Under the pieces are notes generated by a model. That model worked only from the letters and a program-made list of their open reading frames with translations. It was not told the origin of the DNA and did not search any database. DNA of 64,000 nt from Hetaerina americana (lineage: Eukaryota > Arthropoda > Insecta > Odonata > Calopterygidae). Below are positions 35,651 to 46,570 of the stretch, piece after piece. Position 1 is the first letter of the stretch; the number at the start of each line of letters is the position of its first letter. The stretch is from the NCBI GenBank assembly GCA_022747635.1, contig JAKTNV010000005.1:44251238-44315237 (forward strand), in the 5' to 3' direction. The translations under genes were made by a program, and so were the position numbers.

Positions 35651-36852
35651 TAATTAAATTTCATGTTGAATGTGTACTTTTTAAAAATGAAATAGTGGAT
35701 TTAAAATTGAAATGAAAAAGTTGTATTATATGTTTAGTTCACTTATGTCTCTTTAGGTGAACGATAAAAGTAACCCAGTGGAAGTTATTCAATATTTTTT
35801 TGCAAATTATTTTCTCCTTACTCGTGGTACTTTTCAATAATGCACCGATGTAATTTTTCCTATCATGGTGTAGGTTCACACATGAAATGCCTAAATAGCG
35901 ATGGCGTAATCTTTTGGCAGACTTTATTTATGTGCTTTTAAATCAGCGAGAGATAAAAAACGCTTGACAAATATAAATTATATATTACATTATGAGGATA
36001 TAAACCTGTTAAATACAATATTGCAGATCCATTAAAACTGTTCCCCTAATATCATGAACAGAGAATACTAAGATAATTCATTGAAATTCACAATTAGCAA
36101 CTAATAATGGCACTCATTTAACTATGCTGTCATCTGGCACTTACGGACATCTTTTAACATGCTCTAAGTGCTACTCTAAGTCCAGACAGTCTCTTGAAGG
36201 ATTCTTAGTCACAAATTTTGAGTTCTCCGTTGTGAACTCGCTACATTATCCGTGTCTCCTCGGCGATCTTTTGTCAATATCAACCTACAGTTAACGCTTG
36301 ATAATAGTTATTGAAAATCCAAAAGCGTACGCCTGTAGATCGTATTGGATGTATTGCATCGAAATTAGCTAATTTCCTACTGTTAAATTACTGCCTTTGA
36401 AAATAATTTCAATAAAACAAACATTAAGGTACATATCATCCCATCTGAAGTCTGCTATTAAATAGGTGTGGTGACATCGCTACACAGGTGACATTCTGAT
36501 CGTGGAGAAAAAATATTTCGTTGAGATACCACAGGTAGAGCTATGCAATTGTACAGTAGATGACTCTAGAAGTGCTGATTGAACGCTATCCATGGATTAA
36601 CTTAAATTAAAAGACAACTTAGTATTTCACGGATATTTCTTGAAATTAGTGAATGGTTGCATTTTAATATCTGTGAAATACTGTGTTGCTTTTTTTAACT
36701 CAAGAATAAAGCAATTCCGCTTTGTAATTGCTGATTCTGTAAAATGTTTAGTTAAACTTTAGGGTTATACAGTGAGTCAGTAAAAGGTGTTATCTTCGTG
36801 GTACAATTTTCATAGCATAACTTATTCAGCTTTAACCCGTATGCACGGAAGT

Positions 36853-36882
36853 AAAGATTGGCACTTTGCTGCGCCAATCTTT
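36853..36882. repeat. Perfect 10-bp stem-loop
   Basis: AAAGATTGGC and its exact complement are separated by a 10-base loop. No run of T follows and no element context is visible. The function is unknown. Confidence 0.8.
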
Positions 36883-38297
36883 AATTTCTTCTCTTGTGGC
36901 TATTATGCCTAATTGTCTCCATTATTTTCTTTTGTTCACTAAACATTTTCTGGAAGAGTCCATGATATACTGCACTCCTCCCCTTTCGCGGATCTTATCC
37001 GTAACACCAACTTCGCTGAAATTCTTGGGCGATTTTCTCCCGAGAATGCTTAACTCATTAACGCCTTAAACTGCGCGGATGGATTTTTACTCAGTCATGA
37101 ACCGTGAAATGAGAAGAGGGCATGAGGGCATTGGTTGAAGGCAACCCAAAGAGAGGCCTTTCTTGTGGCGCACTATGATGACTAATCGTTGCTCTTGTGA
37201 CTGAAAACTGAAGCTCAAAGCTTCTCTGGAAAGGAATGCGGCGATAAGGTTCCTTTGCAAAGACTCACGGAATAGTTTACTCCAAAGAAACAGCGTGGTG
37301 TTGAGTGAAATTTCCGGGCCAAGCAAGAGTTAAATGGAATGTGTGCAAGAAATGGTAACTAAACAGCATTGGGGACGTTGAGGTGAAAAACGTGTTATAC
37401 GTGCATTGAAAATAAGACGGTGTGATTCTTGTGGCATTTTAGATGCAAATAGTGGTTTCCTGCTTACGCGTATTTATTCATGTACTTTTATTGGAGTACG
37501 GTTGAAATTTTTAGTTACAGTGATGTTGGAGTAGCTATTGTCAAAAACAACATAACTGGATCAAATATAAATTAGTATTCAATATCCTTCTAATTTTATG
37601 GACATATTTTTTTCTTTATAATGCCGAAGTTTTTTCATTAGATTCTTTGAAAAATACAATTGATTTAAACACATAAAATATGGAAAGTTAACTTTACGCA
37701 CGAAAATATTGGGCTTACTTTAAATTATACTCTAAAAAGTCATTTTCATGGGCCTATGGAGCTTGGTTGTTGCTTTGGTTGATAGAAAATCTTCTTTTGT
37801 AAACTCAGTGTTTCCCTCGGTTAGACTTTCTTTTCTTTAGATTGAGGTATTCCGTAAACTATTTTAACTTGTAAATTTTTTAGGCTGAATTTATTAGAAG
37901 AGCCACGGCAAATTCACCAAAAATCTTCGTTGTAGTGATGAGGCCGTTTTTCGCGTGAAATATTAAATTAAAATTCTGAAATATCAAAAGTATATCTTTC
38001 AGTTTGAATGATCAGGTGTACGGTTTCCATAATGATGCATACCAGAAACCATATTGAAGCGCCGACATTCAATGTATCCTTTCATTTTCTTAAATATTAT
38101 CTGAATGTTAACGTAAGATAGCGGGAAATAGCTCATTTTAAGGAAAAATAATGAATCTTGAAAATGTCGGTCATTTGTATGATGCGTTAATGGTATGGCC
38201 AAGGATTTCACTTGTTTAAAATTAATTTGAAACTCCTGACGAAATATTTTTTAATATATTGTCTCTTTAGAAGCAACGTGATCAGATAAATCCGAAG

Positions 38298-38343
38298 GAA
38301 ATTCTCGTCATTGCGTAGTTGAAATTCTCGTCATTGCGTAGTT
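38298..38343. repeat. Perfect 23-bp tandem duplication
   Basis: Two identical 23-base units, GAAATTCTCGTCATTG... at 38298-38320 and 38321-38343, directly adjacent. Confidence 0.95.
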
Positions 38344-38841
38344 GGTAAAATGACGATGAAAGCGAGAGAAATGAAATTTCTTGGAATCGAAGCTCAAGAA
38401 GTAAAGATAGCAAATTACGTATAGCAGGTTAGACTTTTAAAAGGAAGGTATCAGATGCTATACAATGTTTTGAAAGAACTGCGGTTTCCGGTGACGTAAC
38501 TTTCGAAATTCCATATTAATCTTAAAAAAATCTGATGCTGCCATCTCATAATTTTATCAATAATTTTCTTCGATTAATGCTTAATAATTTTTCATAGTGC
38601 ACAAATATACAATAATGAGCGATCATAATTTTATTATAAGTATGATTTGTCGTCCAAACTCCATTCTTTGTTATAAGGTTAGCCTTTTATGTAATGTGCA
38701 GGTGGTACAAGTTTCATTGATTTAACTCTATTATTATATCAGCGCAAGTTGAAATATTGTCAGTTCGCCAGTGTCTGCTTCTTTCGATGAAATCTCTGAT
38801 CTGCTTCTGCTTTCTACGGGGTATCATCACATCAAAATAAT

Positions 38842-40162
38842 GCGAGGGTGGTCCTAGAAGTACCCGGCCTGACCTAGAGATGGAGGTAGTTGTTTTAAAA
38901 ATATCACTGTATTACATAGTATTCAATCTATAAAGCATATGTTTCATGTTTAAAGACGCTATGTTGTTTAGCATTGTTTGGCAGCCATCTATAATGAACG
39001 TTTTCCGTGAATTTGTGAAAATGGAGAAAATTGCCATCGTTATGTGATACGATACCATTATTTGAAAGGCCTCAGCCCAACGAATGTAAAAGCTGAACAG
39101 GATTCTACTCTGGGTGAGTCTGCTCCTTCTTTTACAACCGTAAAATATTGGGTAGCTGAGTTTAAACGAGGCCGTACGTGCCTTCAAGACGAGCATCGCA
39201 TTGGTCGACGGAATGAGGTGACGACTCCAAAAATGGTGAAGAAAATCCATAAAGTGATGCTGGATGATTGTCGGCCTAAAGTGCATCTAAAGCTAGCATT
39301 CATAGGGTATTTCAGGTAGGCATTTCAAACAAGTGCGGTAAGTCGCATATTAACTGAAAATTTGGACATGAGAAAGCTGTGTGCAAAATGGGTGCCGCGT
39401 TTGCTCGCACTCGTGCAAAACCAGTGTCTTGGAGAGTGTGTTTGACTGCTTAGCACAGTGTCACTACAACAAAGCAGAATATTTGCACTGTTTCATAACA
39501 ATGGAATAAAGTGGGTCCATTACTTCACACCCGAGAAAAAAGAACAATTAACTCAATGGATTAAAAAGGGGGAACCGCCTCCAAAGAAGGCGAAGACCGT
39601 TTCATCTGCAGGCAAGGCCATGACGTCGGTTTTTTGGGATTCACGTCAATAATTTCCATTGACTATCTTGAAAAAGGAAAAGTTACCAACGGCGAGTATT
39701 ATGCGAACTTATTGCAACGTTTGAGTGAAGAAATCAAGCCATAGTGGCAGCATTTGGCTAAGAGGAAAGTGTTTTTTTTCATCAAGACAATGCACCAGCT
39801 CACAAATCCGTTATGCAATGACCAAAATTCAAGAAATAAGGTTTGAATTGCTACCTCGTGTACCCTTTTGACCAGATTTACTCCCTTTGGATTATATTCT
39901 GTTCGCACAATTGAAAAAATGGCTCGGTGGCTAAAGAGTTTCCAACCGTGAAGAAGTGATGTCGGCTGTTAATGGCTATTTTGAGGAGCAAGACAGTTCT
40001 AATTATAAAAAGGATATCGAACTTGTTGAAAATCGCTGGGAAAAGTGTATAGAGCTGAAAGGAGATTATGCTGAAAAATAAATACATTTTTTTTTTTCAA
40101 AAATTTTTTCTTTGCTCCATAGTGTTTTCTTCGTTGGGTCGGGTACTTCTTCGATTACCTCA
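38842..40162 (+). mobile_element. Mariner element C, near full length, decayed
   Basis: About 1.32 kb, the normal mariner size. Inverted terminal regions share AGAAGTACCCG with flanking similarity (left about 38842-38875, right about 40128-40162). The transposase runs left to right and ends 80 bp before the right end. The terminal repeats have about one difference in three bases outside the core, in line with age. Confidence 0.87.
39023..40081 (+). pseudogene. Mariner transposase C, multiple frameshifts and stops
   Basis: The N-terminal part is well preserved (39044-39319): GLSPTNVKAEQDSTLGESAP, FTTVKYWVAEFKRGRT, VTTPKMVKKIHKVMLDD. The first catalytic block (normally MDETW) has become NNGIKW followed by VHYFTPEKKEQ near 39490-39550, so the Asp is lost. 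The second block, VFFHQDNAPAHKS near 39770-39805, is intact. The third block, PDLLPLDYILF near 39877-39905, keeps its Asp. The end reads WEKCIELKGDYAEK, stop at about 40081. It belongs to a different mariner lineage from elements A, B and D, with no HTH_48-style EQR start. Confidence 0.9.
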
Positions 40163-41420
40163 TAAGAAGTTGTCTGTCGGGCTAGGATACTTTTTTAATG
40201 AACCCAGGAACATCACACTAGTGTACTCCTAAACTCTAAATAGTGAATGAGATTTTTTTCATTAAGTATCAGGAATTTTTTGAGCAGGAAAAAAGGAAAT
40301 AAATCACATGGGACCAGTGGTCTCAATATATTCTAGACTATAGGCAGTATAAAAAACACACCTCACATTGATTTTCGTGAGATATTTAGAAAACGCATTT
40401 GCGATGAGCGGTAGTGCATAATCGTGGTGCAGAATCCAGTCTGTTGTTTTACAATGAGACCTCTTGCGATTGATATGGCCTTGGAAAATTTTCAGTGCAT
40501 TATTTGAGTACGTTGAATTTACAATTTTGTGTGTAGGTACGACATACTGATACAAAACTCCCTAAATATTAGAAAATTATATGAAGATCTCTCTAAGCGG
40601 AAGCCACCACTTTCGGTTTTTTTTATGCTGGTGATGCAGGAGATTCATATACTGAGCTTTACTGTTTGCCTTCCGGATCAAATTGATGTAGCCAATTTTT
40701 ATCTGCAGGGAAATATTCTAAAAAATGCAAATCAACCTCCACTAAATAAATATGCCTTTGAGAAAAAGCAAACATCTTTTTAGGCCATATACATTAAAGA
40801 TTTAGCTACGCAAAATTGCAACACTAGGGCGCGTGTGTATTCCTTGACAACAACAATAAATGTCATTTCAAATTTTATTACTTATAATAAACAAAACTAA
40901 TCTCGTTACATTCATAACGGGATGCTAAATTTCAATGTGCCAAAGCTCCGCTGGAGAAAAGTTAAGTAGATACTTTCTTGGCGTTTTTAATTTAAGTCTC
41001 GGATAGGTGCCGGAAGGCGCTTCGTGCTGCTGAGGGCTTGGAGTAAGTGCAGACAAATAAGCTCCAGGCGCCTTTTCTCCGCTGTAATGAGTTACGAAAT
41101 CACAGAGAACTTGGAGCCTAATGAAGATCTTATCGCCGGCAGCTCCTGAGTTACGAGTTACGGCATAATCTTCAAGGGTATTTTGTTTTTTTCTAAATCA
41201 ACCTACATACACGTACATTAGCATAAAGTTTGTTTATCATAAAAAATATTATATTAAATTAGTTTTTTCCTGGGTCTCTTTATGTTCAAATTGTACCGAT
41301 AATATGGGGTGGAATGCTTGTTGTAGCTTAAGATAAATAGACTTGTTATATCAGAGCGCTTGCATTAGACCTAACGAAATGTGATCATAGCCCTTTTACT
41401 AAGAATTAAACTTAGTGAAC
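40163..41420. other. No gene recognised
   Basis: AT-rich spacer between mariner C and RTE-A copy 3. Nothing supportable was seen. Confidence 0.6.
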
Positions 41421-41421
41421 A

Positions 41422-42080
41422 AGAACTGGAGGTAGGAATGAAAGTGGGCGGGGAATTCGTAAAATCAGTTAGGTTTGCTGATGACCAAACTTTAGTTTGT
41501 CAGTCAGCCAAGGGGTTGCAAGCATTGCTGAGTGAATTGTAAATTCAGTGCGACAGGTATGGGATGAGAATCAATATTAATAAAACAAAGGTTATGCGAT
41601 TTTCTAGAAAGAAAAAGGCCAAGCTTAACATTAGAATAGGAGGGCAAAAACTAGAGCAGATAGAACAGTTTATGTATCTCGTTAGTGTTTTGGTAGGACA
41701 TTAAGAAAAGACTCGTAAAAACTTGGATATGGAGCGCTGCTATGTACGGCGCGGAAACGTGATCATTGAAGCAGGAGGATAGACGTACACTGGGGGCTTT
41801 TGAAATGTGGGTGTGGAGAAGGATGGAGCAGGTGAAATGGACAGAGAAGAAAACAAATGAGGAAGTACAGGTATGGTGGGCGGAGAGAGGGTTTGTTGGG
41901 AAAAATCCTATAGAGGCAGGAAAAGTAGCTGAAGGGGGTATTGACCGGCAGTGGGATGTTGAAGACTGTGTTACAGGGGAGAATGTTAGGCAAACGAGGA
42001 AAGGGAAGGAGCAGGATAGGGATGTTGGACGGGATGAATGGAGGAAGAAAGTACTCAGAGATGAAGAGGGACCTGATCTA
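41422..42080 (+). pseudogene. RTE-A RT/C-terminal domain remnant
   Basis: It encodes FADDQTLVCQSAKGL in broken frames with a stop in the LELEIQ segment (GAATTGTAAATT), then AETxSLKQE and EMWVWRRMEQVKWTEKKTN (41766-42086). The frame shifts after EEVQVWWAERG. It is non-functional. Confidence 0.85.
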
Positions 42081-42136
42081 GAGTAGGATGCTGGATTTTG
42101 TGTTTAATTAGGAGTCACAAAATATTTATTTAGTAG

Positions 42137-42137
<1 letters not shown>
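41422..42137 (+). mobile_element. RTE-A copy 3, 5'-truncated with internal deletion
   Basis: It begins within the RT at GAACTGGAGGTAGG, equal to copy 1 base of about 208, and runs to the 3' untranslated region. Roughly 95 bases are missing at about 41693, after GTTAGTGTTTTGG. It ends in (AT)n before the terminal ACCTACC hairpin, so the 3' tip is lost. Identity to copy 1 looks about 94% over the RT part. Unlike copies 1 and 2, it has a Tyr codon at the QFxYL position. Confidence 0.9.
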
Positions 42138-42138
<1 letters not shown>

Positions 42139-42185
<47 letters not shown>

Positions 42186-42222
42186 TATATACATATATAT
42201 ATGTGTGTGTGTGTGTGTATAC
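42139..42222. repeat. (AT)n-(GT)n microsatellite between two elements
   Basis: (AT)n with TATACA variants is followed by (GT)8. Its left border is truncated RTE-A copy 3 and its right border is mariner fragment D. Confidence 0.93.
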
Positions 42223-42225
42223 ATA

Positions 42226-42756
42226 CGTGGTCTGTGCAATAAATCCTCGAACTGGGGCAATCTGGCGACCATGACGCGGACTATAGCCCCGCCCACTAGC
42301 AGCGCTTGTTGCCTGAGACCCAATGAGCCGTCGGTGCTTGGCGGATCGTGGAGCTGTGAGTTTGGTGCCAGTTATGTTAGTTTTTATTGTCCTTGTTTTT
42401 ATTGTTTGTCGAAAATGGAAATTGACTTCATCACGGAGCCACGAATCAATATCAAGTTTTTGATGAATTGCGGTAAAAGTTATCAAGAAATTACTGAAAC
42501 CTACTTACAAGAATTACTGACAGCTATTTACGATAATAATATTCTGAATAAAGCATCCGTTTTCAAGTGAATTAAGCGTCTTAAAGATGACCGACAAGAC
42601 GCAACGGATGATCCAAGCCCGGGACGACCTTCAACCACCTGTGTTGACAACAGCATTGATCGTGCGAGGCCCCTTGTCCTTACTGATCGTATTGAGATGA
42701 TTTTTCCTCGGTAACAAAACAATATGTCAGACGGTGGCCGCTTCAAAGGAGAGCTA
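42226..42756 (+). mobile_element. Mariner element D, N-terminal half only
   Basis: About 190 bases of leader lead into an N-terminal transposase region. The catalytic part is absent and I found no matching right inverted repeat. The right border is approximate. Confidence 0.72.
42415..42720 (+). pseudogene. Mariner-type transposase N-terminus (HTH_48-like), broken
   Basis: The ATG at 42415 gives EPRINIKFLMNCGKSYQEIT, the KASVFK recognition helix region, a stop where Trp is expected (TGA for TGG), then IKRLKDDRQDATDDPSPGRP, STTCVDNSIDRARPLVLTD and the start of the second helix-turn-helix. This order matches the DNA-binding half of mariner transposases. No catalytic Asp is present. Confidence 0.8.
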
Positions 42757-42759
42757 GAT

Positions 42760-45700
42760 TTTCATGATTAACGTAATTAATTCGGGTGTATTTGCCAACA
42801 GCAATGATCTAAATTAGTCTCCGCTGTTACTGAATTAATCATGCATTTATTCCTTTTCCTGGTGATAAAATCTCATCCGGTAACGTTTTCCACTGCATGA
42901 ATGAAGTATTATTTAAGATTTTAATATGAGCTTCTTTTCATATGTTTCTGAAAATATAATATGCGGGAAGAGGATGAGCACATATATGTTAGGCTTTTAT
43001 AAGTGGATAAGGAAAATAATGGAGAAAATAAGTTGGATACGAGGATAAAGGATACGGTGTTTTATGTGGTTGGAGACGAGCAGAAGTTATTAGATGAAAA
43101 TCGAAGGCGCATAAAGTGGTGGTGATACCGAGAGGTTGAGGGATTTTGAGGGTCGCGATGAAAGAAAATGTGGGAGTAGCAGAAAATGTGGCTTTGATTC
43201 TGAAGAGCTTGAAGGAGGGTAGAAAATGGGAAAAAATTAAGAAGGAAATAGTCTCGGGTAAACAGGTTGTGAGAAAATGCTTTAGAAATCCGCGGTGGCT
43301 TTCGGAGACGTAAAAATCTATTCATTGGTAGACTACCTTATCTTAAAGGTAACTACAGTTTTATTAAATGCATCTCAATTGATTTAATATATTATTCCTT
43401 CAAACTTCACAATAAATAAGGATGTGTGAATAAAAACCAAGCTCTCTATGATGCTTTTATAACAAGATAGACGCATTAGGGACCAGCATCTCTTCATAAG
43501 TTGTACAAAATAGCCATTTATTCTTTAATATAACTTAGATTGGCGAAAACACTGTTAATATTTCCTCTGTATTAATTACGGAAATTGAGAAAGAGCTATA
43601 TAATGTTAACGTTTAAACTTAAAATGACCTTAATATTTAACGGAACATCAATTGATTTGTGAGTTAAATACGTATGTTTTGTGAGCGAAGAAGCATATCG
43701 GGGAATAGGTTGTCACTTAACTTTTAATTCATGCCCGCACAGTTGTGTGAGCGAGAAAAATAAACTTAAATATTAAACAAACTAGGTGTGGTATTCAAAG
43801 AACTTTTAACTTGAACGAGCCAAAGGCTGTAGTTTTGTTTCATCAAGATCATTGAAAGCGTTTAAAAGTTTTAACATGCATTGTATACTTAAGATAAATC
43901 AAAGAAAGTTCTATAAATATTCATTTGAGGGAAAGAAACTCAAAAATATAATTTTCAGAGAAATCGAAAATAAATGTGGAATAAGCAAGTCAATACGCAT
44001 GCATATTCATAGCCTTCAGCGTTAACTAAAGCCAAAAGGCTACGGTTTGTCAAAAACTTTAAGTGATTTCTAAGCCACGCAAATTAAAATGACTTTCTTG
44101 TCGTTTCGGAAATTAGAGTCCTAGAGGTGAATACTAGGTGGCAAAACCATTTTTGCGTTTGACACCTACGTTGAAGACTTTCGTTATTTTAAACGATAAT
44201 ATTGTTTGATGCTCCGTAGTGGCTTGCTAACATGTAAGAGGCCTCGGGTTTCTCTGTGCCGTAGGAAATTATCAATGAATCGGTATATTTTTGCCTATAT
44301 TATTTCTTGGGTTTCTCTTCTAAAATAATTTTTCGCTTTAAGATCTGCTGAATTTAAGGCTTTATTCTTTGAAGCCCATGTACTAGCACTGCAAAAAAGG
44401 CATTAGATACTTCAAATATTAAATGTAAAGGTAATATATGATGAAATAAATATTAATGCTCGTTTTATATCATTAAACTGGGTAGCCAAACCGTTGGTTT
44501 GAGTTTTAGCTAACTGAATGATGATTTGCCCCTATGGTCACTTTTAATTTTAGCGGAAAAAAATTGAAAACTGCATTGATGCTGAAGCTATGACTAAGTT
44601 GAAAGACTAAGCAGCACTAAGCTGAATATTTGAAATATATTTTATTCAAGGTAGTTTTAAAGTAAGAGGTTGGGTAAAAAATAATGTTAATAATTTCATA
44701 TTGACAATAACATATATTCCTATGATTGAAAACACTTCATCAATTTTTGGAATACGCTCACAAATTCGATGCAAGTGAGCTAGTGCCTCAATCGTACTTG
44801 ATTTTCACACTTTTCGGTTGATAGCTCAGCCACTGATGCACCACTGTAATCACTACATCGTGCGTGCTAAGCCATATTCCGCCAAGTTCCATCTTGAGGG
44901 GTCTAAACACATGGCGATGAAGAATATACAAGGCAAATGATTAATTTAACGCATGCCTATTCACTTTTCCATTTCAGCGACTTTAGGCTTGGTCGGAGTC
45001 TGAAGCCGGGCAAAGCGAACCATGCCAATCAAACGTGACAAACCTTTTTTGAATTTTTCGTATATCTTCACTTATTGAAGCAACGAGGGATTACTGTTTT
45101 TTTCATTTTCAAGACTGTCTCCCGGTTTTTCACCTTCACTAATAAAACAAATACATGCACATCCGTCTCTGTATGCTAGGAAGCATTAATTCTCCTAGTT
45201 ATCGCCGTCCTTGATGAGGTTTTATAGTTTGATAGCCATAGGATTTGCACCTTTTTAATCTCTCTCATAATGATGTTACTTATGAGAAAAAACTTTTGAA
45301 AAGTGTATTAAGGCTAGATTATTTGGCTTAGACGATTGAAAAGAGGCTTAGAATATGACACATTTTTATTGATTTTGCAAAGAATTAAAGTGGCATGCTA
45401 CGCATAGGGTTTTCCTTAATTCATATCTACTTGTATAAGGATGCAACACACAACTTAGTAAGACTAATGTGATGGAAATGTAGCTTGAAACAGCTAAAAT
45501 TTTGCGTTGTAGCATTTTGATGCAATTTTCAGGCTATCGCATCTTCAACAATATGATTTTCAATTTACTCACAACGAATATGATTTAATTTATACATATC
45601 GAAATCGTAAGCTCTTGGATCAAATTTGTAAGAAAATATATTTTTCCAAATTTTAATTAAAATGTATTTGATCTAAAATTTTATTTATAATTTGAGAATT

Positions 45701-46030
45701 GAGACAAAAGATTTGTCCACCTTTGAAAATATTTGCAGAATACGAAAATTTTCGAAATCGAATACATTGGTGAAGTAGACATGGAAACTTAGAATCTAAT
45801 GGTCTGTGTAATGAATCATCTAAATAAGTGATGCTATCCTCCTAGTGGCTCACAAGCAGAATGTAGGGACGTTATCAGCCATCTTATTAAGCAATCTCTT
45901 TCAGGTTACCCAATGCTTAATGCAAGAGATTTTTGCAGGCGAAAAAACAAGTACTTACTCTACTAGATGGTAGTGGATACAGGCATATTGGATCACTGTG
46001 TGATTTTTATATTACTGTGCTACCAATTCT
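42760..46030. other. No gene recognised
   Basis: AT-rich sequence. A purine-rich block at 42960-43320 might be another decayed element, but I could not align it to anything here with confidence. Confidence 0.55.
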
Positions 46031-46032
46031 CT

Positions 46033-46570
46033 ATTCGCAATTAGCAAAGAGGCTTTCACAAGGAGGGAGTTGATGATAGGGACGTTGAGTAAGGATGTCA
46101 AGAAAAGGCTGGTCAAAACTTTGATATACAGCGTAGTTATGTGCGGCAAGGGAAACATGGACACTGAAGCAGGATGATTGAAGAAGATTGAAGGCTTTTG
46201 AAATGTGGGTGTGGAGAAAGATGGAGACGGTGAAATGGACCGGGAGGAAAACAAATGAGGAGGTACTAGGAATGGTGGGCGAGCAGAGGGGATTGTTGGG
46301 AGAAATCCTTTGGAGGCAGGAAAAATGGTTGAAGGGCATATTGATCGGCAATGAGATGTTGAAGACTGTAATAGAGTGGAGATTGTTAAGCAAACGAGGA
46401 AAGAGCAGGAATAGGATAGGGATGTTGGACGGGATGAAGGGAGGAAGGAAGTTCACAGAGATGAGGAGGGACTTGATGTTGAGTGAGATGCTGTATTGTG
46501 TTTTGTGAGGAGGTATTTATTTGGTAGTTGTGTCCATTCAAAACCTATCGTAACCGGTAAAATACCTTAA
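46033..46570 (+). mobile_element. RTE-A copy 4, 5'-truncated 3' end
   Basis: It starts near GCAAAGAGGCTTTCACAAGG (copy 1 base of about 520) and ends with a worn version of the 3' hairpin (CCTATCGTAACCGGTAAA, 46544-46561). It encodes the C-terminal domain only. The open stretch 46188-46508 reads AFEMWVWRKMETVKW, EEVLGMVGEQRGLLGEILWR and NRIGMLDGMKGGRKFTEMR, the longest intact reading of this domain in the window. It has no RT and is presumably dead on arrival. Confidence 0.9.

Larger units (their letters stand above)
35655..38840. other. No gene recognised
   Basis: Contains a perfect 10-bp stem hairpin at 36853-36882 and a 23-bp tandem duplication at 38298-38343. No coding was recognised. Confidence 0.6.

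Noticed and set aside
1063..42323. Many open frames of repeated Ile-Tyr across the (AT)n tracts on both strands
   Set aside because: They are simply translations of (AT)n; no start, domain or codon signal supports them.
42960..43320. Purine-rich stretch that might be another RTE-A copy
   Set aside because: Only scattered short similarities; I could not find collinear landmarks.
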